From: Haliclystus octoradiatus
Lineage: Eukaryota; Cnidaria; Staurozoa; Stauromedusae; Haliclystidae
Direction of reading: 5' to 3'
Assembly (NCBI GenBank): GCA_916610825.1
Contig: OU744448.1
Span: 12,252,436-12,316,435 of the forward strand
Length of the DNA stretch: 64,000 nucleotides
This document shows positions 33,901 through 43,600 of this stretch, one piece after another (the stretch's first letter is position 1; each line of letters opens with the position of its first letter). Made by a program: the position numbers and the translations under genes. Below the pieces are notes generated by a model. It was not told where the DNA came from and searched no databases. It saw only the letters and a program-made list of their open reading frames with translations.

Positions 33901-36900
33901 TTACAAGAAATCCTAAATATACATCTCGATGATAAATCCTGGCTACAATCAACTTTACATTTTTCCATTGATGGTATCGGCATTCGCTCAGTCCAAACTA
34001 TTGCTCCATGTGCTTTTTCTGCATCTGTGAATGGCACTTCATCACTGATTTCCTCTCTTACACATACACGTGTATACAGCTTTTGAAGTATGTGACATAC
34101 CAGGATACGAAAAGACAATTATACATTTCAACAAGGCTTATGGTATCACGGTCTAGCCTGCAGAATATCAGCTGGCAGATTTACAAGGCAATGCAGAAAT
34201 CAACAACATCCTGCACAGAGCATTTCCTTCCATATAAACATTCTATCAATAATACTGTTCACCAGCGAGCCTCGTTCAAAGAGTTTTCTTTACCAAAAAA
34301 TTGACATTGCAATACAGTTAGCCAGAGAGGCAATGTCATTAGCATCATGGGAACATTTAATCATCCAGTTAGTTCTCAAAATTAAATCTTTACAATGATT
34401 TAGCATATAATATAGATTTTTTAATTTACTATATATTAATAATAAATGATTATAGATTTAGTATTCAACTTGTATACAGACAGTTGTAACTATAGTCCAA
34501 GTTAGCATTATAGGATTTTATATGTATTGCTTCTTGTGTGAAATATCGGAATGGAATAAAATGTTTAAAAAGTTGACATTTGAAAAAAGAATGTAAGATA
34601 TAGATCTTGCCAACATTCAGAACAATAGGAAATTTATTAAGAATACAGTATCTCAAGATATTCCCCAAAAGCAATGAGTGATCTTTGAGTTCCTTGTTTT
34701 AGAGTGATGCAAACATCTATATGGATAATTCCGAAATATGTAGAAGCCGTTTTCTATTTTAGTTCCACAAACTCATTTTCCTTTTCAAATGTATTACAGT
34801 GAATGGGAAATGGTCGTCATGGAGTCCAATTGGACAATGCACAAAGACATGTGGTGGTAAAAACAATAGTTGTGGAAAGGATTTGTGATTCACCTAACCC
34901 AGAACACGGTGGTAATGGGTGCAATGGCGCCAACCAACAAACTGAAACATGCAACTTGATTGAGTGCCCAGGTAACATGATAAGATCTTTCCTATTTGTA
35001 TTTAATTCAATTGCCTGTCTTAATTTAAAGAGATATACAGACAGTATATGTTTAGAATGTTTGGACTTTCAAAATGTTTCTAATCAAAATAGTATAATTT
35101 GAGGCTGACCTTAACGAGGAAATGGAAACCGGAATCTGAAAAACTATACGTATACCCCCCCCCTCCAAATCAAATTCCTTGAATTAACACGAACGCAAGC
35201 AGTGTTTGTAGTAATGTAATGTAAAGCAACTAAGACTGAATTCTACTGTAAAATTGTTATACTCTTTCATATTCAAAACTATCTTCCTCATATTTGTTAC
35301 AGTGGATGGTGAGTGGTCGTCGTGGAGTCTCATTGGACCATGTTCAACGACATGTGATGATGGAGCAATAATCGAGGAAAGGAAATGTGATTCACCAAGC
35401 CCAAAATATGGTGGTAATGGTTGCCATGGAGCAGACCAACAAACTAAAGCATGCAATTTGATTGAGTGTTTAGGTAAAATGTTAACTTTTTCTTATTACA
35501 GAGATGGAGACTGAAATGTCAACTCCGATTGCATTGCTCCTTCGTAACTGGTTTCGAACATGGAGTTGATGTGGTCACAGCTAATTGAACCTCAACATGT
35601 TTCAAGGTTTTTCTAATGTCCATGTTTGGAATAAAAAGTGACAAGCCGTTCTTCAGCAAGGTAGTGGATTCCAGTGTTTTGGCGCTAAACATGAAAAGAA
35701 TCTTTCACCGTATGATTTTAATTTGAAGCATGGTTGGTGGAGTAGATTTTTGTTACTTGAGCGTAGAATTCTCTATGTCTGTGAAGTTAGACGCATATTC
35801 GTCTGGACGAATATTCAAATAGACCTATATTGGAGCGCGTTAAATAACGCTTCGCACAAATGATGTGAGCATAACAGACTTACGAAGTTAAGGAACCACA
35901 TAAATTAAAAAAATATATAATAAAGTCGATAAAAGCAATATGAATTATTTTGAAGAAAATAAATTATCAAAACATACAAAATCGGACCAAAAAATTGAAT
36001 TATTCATTATGCCGCAGATAAACGCATGACTGATCAAATTAATCACGGATGTTTAGACAAAGACATGGATTAACAATGTTTCGTATTGGAAATCAAACAG
36101 ACAAATATTCAAAATGTCACGGGTTTGATCTAAACTTTGGACGAATATTCAAATTAATAGGGTTTTGTATGGAATAAAATAACAGACGCATATTAAAATT
36201 ATCACGGGTTTGATCTAAACTTTGGACGAATATTAAAATTATCACGGGTGTGGTCTAAACTTTGGACGAATATTCAAATTAACAGTGTTTCGTATGGAAT
36301 AAAAAAACAGACGCATATTCAAATTATCACGGGTTTGAGCTAAAACTTTGGATGAATATTCAAATTAATAGGGTTTCGTATGGAATAAAAAACAGACGCA
36401 TATTCAAATTATCACGGGTTTGATCTAAAACTTTGGACGAATATTCAAATTAATAGGGTTTCAAATTAATAGGCTTTTTGTAGTGTATGGAAGTATAAGG
36501 TCTTACTTCTGATATATATATATATATATATATATAGCAGCAGACAAGTACATGTTTCTGGCAATTAGCCTTCATTCAGTATATATATATATATATTGTG
36601 TATTGTCTGCATACGTTGTCAGATCCTCTCGTTGTGAACAATAAGTGGGTTCTATAGTATATACCTGCTGTGATAAATATTTTATTTATAATAATTTCTA
36701 TCTGTGTATTATATTTGTAGTGTGTTTTGAGGCAAAGGGCAGTAAACCAGGTTTATTCTTATTCAACAAGGAAACAGGAAGATACAAAATTAAATTCACT
36801 TATCGATCTGGTACAACCATAACTTGCGCAGAAGGGAGGCTACCTTATTCTCCATTTGGATGTCTTCCTTATCGTAATATTAGCGTTTTAGTCACAAATT

Positions 36901-37106
36901 ATGCAGACAAAATACTCGCTGGTTCGACCAGTTTCATTGCTACAACACTTGATCAAACTACAAATAAAATTGTTGCTATTCAATCAAATGATAGATTCAA
37001 TTTTATCAAGTCTTCGACGTACAAAATTTGGTATGATGAAGATTATGAACCAAGTCTGGATGCTGATAACGCAGGGAGAACATGTGTTTATATTGACTAT
37101 GAGTAG
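27551..37106 (+). CDS. Secreted PAN/apple-like + TSP1 protein (5 exons, one exon frameshifted)
   Basis: Exons 27551-27925, 32838-32862, 34800-34971, 35303-35473 and 36721-37106, all with AG/GT boundaries and compatible phases (0, 1, 1, 1). Order: signal peptide, PAN/apple-like region, 25-nt linker exon, two TSP1 repeats, and a C-terminal domain of about 128 residues ending in TAG. Without one surplus base in exon 3 the total is 1,128 nt (375 codons plus stop). As written, a TGA at 34886-34888 ends the frame early. TSP1 and PAN modules both mediate extracellular protein or glycan binding, so a secreted adhesion or matrix role is likely. Intron 1 (4.9 kb) carries an inverted-repeat element with a BEL retrotransposon inside it. 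It may be a pseudogene, or the extra base may be a sequencing error in an A run. Confidence 0.75.
28372..28935 (+). repeat. 5' LTR of the BEL element
   Basis: 564 bp, TGTTAACTTCG ... GCTGTAATA. It contains an AT-rich TATA-like stretch (TTTTATATAAATATATTT, near 28624). Identical by eye to the 3' LTR. Confidence 0.92.
28975..31689 (+). CDS. BEL/Pao Gag-protease polyprotein (truncated)
   Basis: 904 residues from the first ATG after the 5' LTR. Residues 1-220 are polar, with no domain I recognise. Around 223-330 is the BEL-type gag core (LKDFNGDAFEYQDFVNSF, then HLLNHLKGPV). At about 449-515 are zinc knuckles (CCFVCKDNHNIWNC, CFNCFRKGHIASTC, CKTCNSSHH). The aspartic protease active site LLDTGSQATLV has its Asp at 582, and PLGWTLFGG near 710 marks the end of the BEL peptidase A17 region. 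After that, where reverse transcriptase should start, the frame runs through low-complexity sequence. The last about 110 bases look like integrase C-terminal coding sequence in another frame (PGDVV-like), so an internal deletion joined the two ends out of frame. Confidence 0.88.
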   Translation: MSEFDTDPIATSSEDANTDQLEVDSTDTVAQTDHSIRPRVDAINYKRSRGGKLAHFTKTATLAKSILEQNPNTRLLKSYRIKLQTIFHEVVTANEIVLSQAKTEQELAESYEWLSNIELKYEIIICEIDDYLEEHTIANQSQVKLEGQPQTSLEEDLLLRTQQEHTTPQVSPVRKLDSQLINNQENKNIAREKSSLAIDAWIDKLTANEVSANFTENSDAQWGDTLVSLTLKLKDFNGDAFEYQDFVNSFKHQVHDRKTLSPDTKMTHLLNHLKGPVKLAVDGLPHNSDGYVEALQIIKEMFGNRVLISRAYINRVTKGNIISNDAEEIREFYYHLNSCSSALKQLDYYSDINSQPSLIAIAERLPKSIQFRWKRKIVDIRADKKEPDVLQLLKFIKKEMLAATDAVWGNLGITDNKCQSIQNSFKTNNAKKIVINTTNTSYNQNTKQCCFVCKDNHNIWNCTDFQNKSIEQRRKTIADSSLCFNCFRKGHIASTCNSKYKCKTCNSSHHTLLHYEKPTSSVPISDVTEHQQQQNESASASSAVVTTTSSYNETYESNLYLQVLPVRLHGPKGALETLALLDTGSQATLVNKSLADKIGLEGTQEKLDIMTVSGRNNIQANKVKLEISNPEELLKFEIGEAWSVENLCLPPMPIPSNKELSNYAHLKDIHIPIIHNIKEIGLLIGANEPDLLIPLECRKGKSKEPYALKTPLGWTLFGGHKSQAGISIYTTMHSQSTSEKSQSTNTDAEKTIQDNTQNAIIKTKSNNKHCKAESLWNKLHNVDSKDEQISKAHTKDIININYHANKLKRLTYYDLFVLPVTTNDNKTRGIQHKRCLPTTPQVKKKITTHPEVNILSVVTGLQSCSQRTNLEMSSVNQQPNIDNHCSNVPCQRWSCPIAQSKTKP
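31774..32337 (+). repeat. 3' LTR of the BEL element
   Basis: 564 bp copy of the 5' LTR, preceded by a polypurine-like tract at about 31761-31773 and followed by the AAAAC target duplication. Confidence 0.92.
32838..32862 (+). CDS. PAN/TSP1 gene exon 2: 25-nt linker exon
   Basis: Very short exon between TTTGACAG and GTAAGC, encoding KPCKFSAP. It takes phase 0 to phase 1, exactly what joins exon 1 to the TSP1 exons. Support is the splice signals and phase only. Confidence 0.55.
33815..34090 (+). mobile_element. Decayed non-LTR retrotransposon (reverse transcriptase C-terminal relic)
   Basis: A broken frame reads DAHHALFLLQYCF, then LQEILNIHLDDKSWLQSTL and GIGIRSVQTIAPCAFSAS. This order (D-A-H-x-A-F-x-L, L-x-x-I-L-N-I-x-x-D-D, G-I-R-S, P-x-A-F-x-A-S) is typical of the C-terminal part of LINE-type polymerases in invertebrates. 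Frameshifts and a missing segment show it is inactive. It lies in an intron of the PAN/TSP1 gene. Confidence 0.55.
34800..34971 (+). pseudogene. PAN/TSP1 gene exon 3: TSP1 repeat with a +1 frameshift
   Basis: The exon is bounded by ATTACAG and GTAACA and is 172 nt, against 171 nt for its neighbour TSP1 exon. The frame opens WSSWSPIGQCTKTCGG, then loses register after an A run at 34859-34863 and reaches TGA at 34886-34888. In the next frame the rest of the repeat is intact: CDSPNPEHGGNGCNGANQQT followed by CNLIECP. One surplus base, most likely an A, explains everything. It may be a real disabling mutation or an assembly error. Confidence 0.85.
35303..35473 (+). CDS. PAN/TSP1 gene exon 4: intact TSP1 repeat
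   Basis: 171 nt, phase 1-1. WSSWSLIGPCSTTCDDGAII, then RKCDSPSPKYGGNGCHG and CNLIECL: a thrombospondin type-1 repeat with the W-x-x-W motif, six cysteines, the basic residue before the third cysteine and GGNGC. It resembles exon 3 closely enough to be its duplicate. Confidence 0.9.
36071..36475. repeat. Minisatellite, unit about 84 bp
   Basis: About four and a half copies of a unit containing GGACGAATATTCAAATTAAT, GGGTTTCGTATGGAATAAAA and ACGCATATTCAAATTATCAC followed by GGGTTTGATCTAAACTTT. Units vary by small changes and one is shortened. It lies in the last intron of the PAN/TSP1 gene. A related sequence at about 35787-35815 is probably an outlying unit. Confidence 0.85.
36511..36597. repeat. 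Two AT dinucleotide microsatellites
   Basis: A TA run at about 36511-36536 and another at 36580-36596, separated by 43 unique bases, shortly upstream of the last exon of the PAN/TSP1 gene. Confidence 0.85.
36721..37106 (+). CDS. PAN/TSP1 gene exon 5: unrecognised C-terminal domain
   Basis: 386 nt from TTTGTAG to TAG. About 128 residues, beta-rich: LFLFNKETGRYKIKFTYRSG, a PYSPFGCLPYRNISVLVTNY segment, DRFNFIKSSTYKIWYDEDYE and an end SLDADNAGRTCVYIDYE. Four to five cysteines and a D/E-D-x-x-D-N-x-G tail, which resembles acidic C-terminal tails of secreted invertebrate proteins. I cannot name the family. The open frame extends 76 nt upstream of the splice site; the phase-1 acceptor decides the start. 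Confidence 0.75.
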
Positions 37107-37171
37107 GCAGGAGGTAGACAAGATAGATTGTAAAATAGTATGTCATTGTAAATATAATCGTAAAATTTTGA

Positions 37172-37217
37172 CTGTTTACCAAGTTTACATTTGACAGTGA
37201 GTCTGCGAGCAGGCTAA
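37172..37217. mobile_element. Hairpin MITE, half copy in a 3' UTR
   Basis: Only the right arm of the hairpin family is present: CTGTTTACCAAGTTTACATT continuing to GTCTGCGAGCAGGCTA. It starts about 65 nt after the stop codon of the PAN/TSP1 gene, so it is probably transcribed in the 3' UTR. Confidence 0.7.
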
Positions 37218-38350
37218 CATATCACCTTCGCGGAATTTCTCAGCAATTACAATGTCAAGAAATCCCTAAAACCAGCATCGTCCAGCATTCATTTGCCATA
37301 CAAACGATATCATGGCGAAACGATCTATCATCTTCCTAATAATGTAGTGATTTGTGGAAATATCACAAGTTTGTTAAATCAGAACTCAATAAATTAGACC
37401 TGAGTCAATATTGTAGTTGTTACTAACACCTCTTCTTCAATTTTATTTAAATTAACTTACTTTAATTTAATTTAAATTTTAATATTAATTTAACACTACT
37501 TCTCTAAAAATTGTTATAAATAAATAAATGAATACAATAACAATAAATAAATAAATACAATAGATAAAAATAAAAGAAAATGAAATTGGCAATCAGATTG
37601 GACATTTTGTATCTGTAGTTTTGTTTTGTAGAAGTATTTTCAAATGTTTTGAAATTAGACAAAGAAATTCAGAGACTGGATAAATTTGTAAGCGAAGTAT
37701 CATATCGTTTTCATGCCTTATAGTTGTAAATATTAAATGTGGCTACTGGATTGTAGTTATGTCGGCATCTCAAGTCGACACTTTCATTTTCAACGCCTGC
37801 TGGACAGTCATGATGATCATCGTGATCAACCTGGCGGAACATTTTGCTACCGGTCTTTTGTATTTCAATAATTTATTTTGTAAAGCATTTGTTAGTTTTA
37901 TAATGTGCTGTTGTATTGTATCCGTATATTGCTTTCTTTATAGAATTTTGTCTTCCGTCATAAATGTGTGTAGTTTTAGCATGTTAAAAACCCCAAAGAA
38001 CAATAGATTAATTATTATGCAAATTAGATTTTTTCCTATATATAACATGTCAAACTGTTTAAAGATCTCATTCTCAATTGCCTGAAAATGATGTAAGATT
38101 ATATCGAAACTGTCGCAAATACCTGTGTTTTTGATTTATCGCTGATATACATGATGAAACAATAAAAATAAATACAATAAAAATAAATAAATAGATACAA
38201 TGAAAATTATCATATTATATATTCGTTATACTGTACAAATAATTACAAATAGATTATACTTGCATTTAGCTATTAGTTATTCAGCGGCACACATAAGTGG
38301 ATGAACATCCCTGTATGCCCGCGTCATATTTGACAAAACACATACATACA
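37218..38350. other. Spacer after the PAN/TSP1 gene
   Basis: AT-rich, with TAAATAAATA-type simple sequence at about 37515-37575 and 38165-38200. The 108-codon open frame at 37759-38085 shows no domain, signal or splice context and I do not call it a gene. Confidence 0.5.
37388..37393 (+). promoter_or_regulatory. Candidate poly(A) signal of the PAN/TSP1 gene
   Basis: AATAAA about 280 nt after the stop codon, the first such hexamer downstream. Position and strand fit; no other support. Confidence 0.4.
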
Positions 38351-38359
38351 TACATGCAT

Positions 38360-39136
38360 CCTGCCAGTATTCTCTACTCAACAAGCCAATCCCTGAAGTA
38401 AACACAGTTCGTGATATTGGTAGTATCCTTACATCCAATATGGAGTTATTTAGTCCACAATTGCAATTATTTCTGCAAAAGTGCAATCTCGCATGTTTCT
38501 GCTGTTCAAAAGTATTACCTCGAATGATGAAAGTTTATTACTACAAGCCTACAAGAAATATGTCAGAATATTAGTCGAATCTGATTCTCCAGTTTGGAGT
38601 TCACATCTATTGAAAGATATAAACTTAATAGAAAAAGCCCAGAAGCGTTTCACAAGCGCCTTTTCATTTTATATCGTATACCGTATAAGAATTACCATGA
38701 ACGTTTAAATAAGTTAAATTTAGATACTCTTGAGTTACTTATAGATTAAAGTGCGATTTACATATGGTTTTTGAAGTCTAACACAATATTGTAGATCTTC
38801 CTATATAAGCGAAATGTTTTTGTATGATACTAATAAATATAGAATGCGTGGACACACTCAAAAACTTGAATCAGAGTAGTTTTTGTGGTAGTGCAACACA
38901 GGAAAAAACATTTCATGCTTTTACCAACCGTATCATTCCAGTAGGCAGTGATTAGCACTACTTTATTGCAAACATTTAAATACAGATTAAACAATATTGT
39001 CTTATCTAAATTCTTACAATTTAATTAGGTGGTACGACGCACGTAAGTGAAATCAATGTTTAACCTAGATTTCCTGTATTTGCTAGTCTTTGCTTCAATT
39101 TGACAAATGTATCAACATATCATATCATATCATCTC
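38360..39136 (+). mobile_element. Decayed non-LTR retrotransposon 3' end
   Basis: A broken frame reads RMFLLFKSITSNDESLLLQA, then YKKYVRILVESDSPVWSSHL and LLKDINLIEKAQKRFT, then (shifted) PYKNYHERLNKLNLDTLELL and GHTQKLESE. This is the typical end of LINE reverse transcriptase ORFs (YVRPLLE-x-x-SPVWSP...L-x-K-D-I-x-x-I-E-x-V-Q-R-R-F-T). The sequence ends near a CATATCATATCATATCATC repeat, as many LINE 3' ends do. Stops and shifts show it is dead. Confidence 0.75.
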
Positions 39137-40149
39137 AAAATGTCCTGCCACGTTTTTAGATACCTATCATTTCCTTATAGTTTAAATTAATTTTGATTTT
39201 GCAAGGTTGTCAAGAAAGCGGCAATGCCAAGGAAATAAACAATCGCATCTCTCCCTTGCTTGACTGCTTAGAGTCTATAAAAGCTCTGTAGAAATAATAA
39301 TAACGCTCACTTTGCAAGTTTACTGTCCTCAACCTAAGAAAATTTGACGATGTATGGAAAATGCTTTGTACAAAATACATAAAAACGCAGTTTTGAGTTG
39401 CACTACCTTAGTTGTAATTACAACAGCTTGGTATTAGAGCTTGATATGACCGATAGCGTATAGTGGACAGTGGCTATAGGGCTTGACTCTTAAATTTAAG
39501 ATCTAATCCTAATCTAAAATTCGTTGCCACAGTCATCATTGCTAAAACTGCCTATCACACTAATAATTAGCATTGCCTCTCTGCCATTCCATGGCAATTC
39601 TCTCCTACAGATATTTCCCTACATTGACATATATCTGGATCATCTCTCATCCTTGAAGGTAGCAAGTAGACTCCATCGTTTCTATGGCTACATGGATGAG
39701 AAGAGAATTAGAAGTTACATTGTAATTAGAAGAGATTAGATTCTCTGTATTTGGCCATTTTCTCTTTGTCGCGTATCACTTAATGACTACACTTTGATTG
39801 CGACAAGAAATCTCATCTCCAAATTGATATACATTTGCATTTGTAGAAATAAAACAAAATATGAATACATATTAGATAGATTATCATATACAATGATAAT
39901 TATGATCTAATAATGGCCACGTTCAATATTACAATACCTCCGATTACAGGGGAAGGTGATCTAATTTGATTACGGACAGGAGTTGGCATAGTAGCCTTAC
40001 TAGTAAGACATCAACTGTCCAACCTGTATATATATAGACGTACCTATACCAGGACGTAATATATCCACTTGTTTACATGATACATCATTTTCTTATTGTA
40101 CTAATTAACTTACAGAACTCTAGAGATATAATTATATAATGTTTGTGGA

Positions 40150-40622
40150 ACAGACACGACAATTTTGTTCGGCATTTCCAACAGCGGCTCCAGCTTTGGA
40201 GTGTCAAAGCGAGTAACTCCCATAAACAGCCCATATAGCTTCGAGAATCGTTTCATTTGGATGAGAGAATCCAAACACAGCTGCTGGGATGGAGGATGAC
40301 GGGAGTGTATTGAGTCATGTCTAAGATTCTTTTATCTGTGAAGCTAGAGTCATTGTAACGATGTTCTTGCCACTCAGAGGGAAGGAACTTGGTTTGTGCT
40401 GTGTGGATCAAAGGCTTCTTGCATCAATCTAAGAAATTGCATCATGGGTTTTACATGAGGTTCCAGAGTCACACTCCACCAGTCTGGTGCTGCTAAGTTC
40501 AGGAGGTAAAGATATATCCCGCCAATGTAAGACCAGTCTCACATTTCCCTCTATATCCAGATGATGACCCATTCCAATGTCTTTGATTTTCTGTAAATCA
40601 TTGGGTGATGACTCCTCGTCAC
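40150..40622 (-). pseudogene. Frameshifted coding relic of unidentified origin
   Basis: Minus-strand reading gives protein-like stretches in changing frames: LQKIKDIGMGHHLDIEGNVR and LHWRDISLPPELSSTRLVEC, then DWWSVTLEPHVKPMMQFLRL, then FLPSEWQEHRYNDSSFTDKR, then IPAAVFGFSHPNETILEAIW ending at an in-frame TGA. The stretches follow one another without intron signals and composition is richer in GC than the surroundings. This fits an intronless retrocopy or transposon-borne gene decayed by frameshifts. I do not recognise the family. Confidence 0.45.
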
Positions 40623-43600
40623 ATATAATTAACCATTTTAAATTATGATGTTATTTAATTACTCAACAATTTAGTAAATTTAGGACAACGATACCCAAAT
40701 GGATTTTCTTGGTGTACGTTTTGCTACGGGGAGAAATAATAAAAACTCCAACTACCACATTGCTATACTGGTTGTTTGTATAATGTATATGGCAAAAAAG
40801 TTATGTATATTCATATTTTCATCTCCACGTTTTCGTGACTTTCACTACAATTTAATGCATATCTGTGCTGCCTTTTGCTTGTTTTATGCACTTATTCCTC
40901 CTTAATTGGCGTTATTAAACTATGCTGACTGCTGTCAATAGAGGTTACAACGCAAAGTCAGTAGGAGAATATTTGATTATCAGAAAAGAAATAAGTGTAA
41001 GCATCTTTACAAGAATTCAAGAGTTTTTCTCTGTCGGAGTTCCTAATATAATTAATTATACAATATCATTCTCCGACGAATCTTTATCCGGTCTTAGCTG
41101 AATTTGGAAATAATTTTGAAAGGCTGTTAAATCTGATTGCAATTTCGTATTTTCGTTGCATGGTTGATTTCTAAGTTTCCACCACGTTATTTTTGCCATT
41201 GGGGATTTTAAAGCACCCTTTCCAATGTTTTTGTTTGAATGTGATTGTGGAAAGATATAGCGATGTTTGCATTGCTAATGTTACTCCTAGATATAGGTAA
41301 ACCCTTTTACATAATCCATTTTATTGTTATGGAATTGAAAATATTTTCAAAGATATCTTCCTTTATGAAAAGTCAATATAGCCTCTGTCTTGCCAAAGTT
41401 GACGTCCAACTTATTTACAATTCAACTGACCAGTTTCCAAGAGTTAATAAAGCCGCCTACATCACAGAAAAACCATTCGAACACAAGACCAGGTCATCCG
41501 CAAAAGCAACAAAGGAAGATTGGGAATTTATGAAACTGTGACGCCAGATCAGCAAAGTAAAGAATGAATAATATTGACGATAAACAGTTTGCAACATCAA
41601 TATAAGTGTTGTACAATTTGTTCAGCAAAATACTGTCGTACGCCATCGTCTAACTAGTTGTGTAAAATGGTGTCCATAAAAAGCAAGGTAACAGCTGCTC
41701 TACAGAAAATACTAAATGTTTATTTGTGATATTTTATGTTTTGATGTTCTGAGAATAGCTTCTGAAACATCACATTCGCTTGTTTCTAGATACTCAAGTA
41801 CGCTATATAGATGGAGTAGTATAAGATACTATCATTTGGAGATCTGATGAGTCTAATCTATCAATTTGATGTTGTGGCAAAAATATATATTTTGTTTGTT
41901 GTTTATCAAATCCATTATATGCAGGACACTGTGGGTGATGAATGATGTGTAACTGCAGTGTATATATAACGATACACAATATAATATGTCAATAATTTCC
42001 ACCTGTATAATATATACATATATCATGACAGGTATAATGACACCTGTTCATGTTTTAGCTTGCACCATCTGCTTGCAATCTGCTCTTCGACATCCGATAA
42101 CTATAAGTATGGTTATTATATTAGGTGTTCAAAGTAGGAAAGAGATCATCTACCACATTAACGTTTGTTTTTAGTAGTTTAAGCAATGCACATTAATTAT
42201 TGATTGTGTACTTGATTTACGATGCATTAAAACCACTGTTTGTCTTGATGAATACTATATTATGTAAACTTATTGTCGGTTGAACAAGCATTCAAAGTAG
42301 CACAACGTTTATTTACATAACAGCAAAGATACTTGCAAACATTAGTGCAAGTACAGTTATGTGTATGTATATCATACACAGAAAGTCACTCGATTGTTAT
42401 TATAAAATTGTAGCAATATTATTATAGGTTAGCTTAATCAAGTCATTGAAGGACTAGAAGTCTAATGTGATGGATAATGGTACAGAGGGTCAAGAGTTGG
42501 AGATTTCGGAAAAGACCACAGAAGGTAAACAGGACGTCAGCATGCAATGACGATAAACTGTGCAAATAATAAAGCACACAATGTATGTGGGTATACTGTA
42601 TCTCCCTGCGTAGCATACCCCCCGCAGTTTGTGATACACATATTAACATCTGCATAAGAATGCAAACCAAACTACTTCATCTAAATGATGTTTGTGGTAA
42701 ATTTTCTTTACTTCGTAATTTACAGTAAATAAAGCAGCATTAGCTTGAAGCTCATTTGCGTGTGGGAACGAAAAACTGAACAACAGTCACATTTAACTTC
42801 ATCAATTCGACGAGGAATCGCACTATACCGGTCTACGGCATGTATTGCTGGCGCTGCACACTACTGAGCTAACAGTCCATACACTGGTAATTGCGAAAAT
42901 GTGGGATACAAAATTATGATGTTTTATATAGCCTAAGGTTATATCAAAAAACCATGCCGTAGGCATGCGATACTCTGGACATGTTCAGTTTATGCTAGGA
43001 TTTCTGATTTATAGAAACATTGCACTTAGTCTAAACTGATTGCTTATACCCCAGCCCAGAGACACATCAACGTTGGGACAACGCTGGGGTTAGGTTGGGA
43101 ACTACGTTGGTCAAGACATAGGCAGAAATTTTTCGTTGCAAAGCAAAAGCAACGTTACTTCGATCGCTTATTGGAATAATCTTCACTCATGTAATAATCA
43201 AAACTAATATAATATTTCAGTATCATCTAGAGCACTGTAAGATGTTGTCGAAATTAGAACACAAGAAATTGCAACCGGGAATAACAATATATAAATCATG
43301 ATCCTAGTTTACTGATTGTCGACGTTACGAAGTCTCATATCACCGAGAGACCTGTTCAACTACTATATTGTATGAGAATATCAACTTTTTGACATCCCGT
43401 CAAATGGATAGAACGAACGACAGGGGTCACTTCTATATGTTTAAAGGAGGTTGTCAGGGGTTGTCGACAGGAGAAGGGGGATTACAGACATACAGTATAC
43501 TAACGTATTTATCATTAGGGCTTTTAAATAATGAACTATACCATTTCCGTCCAATGGCTGGTAAGAATACACTGCTTCGGTAAAAAAGTCATTGAGTCAT

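Noticed and set aside
33819..34118. A minus-strand 99-codon frame
   Set aside because: It lies opposite the LINE relic, whose plus-strand motifs explain the open stretch.
36071..36475. A CRISPR-like array
   Set aside because: The repeats are contiguous, without unique spacers, and the genome is eukaryotic.
37759..38085. A 108-codon hydrophobic open frame as a membrane protein gene
   Set aside because: AT-rich sequence yields such hydrophobic frames by chance; no splice, domain or neighbour support.
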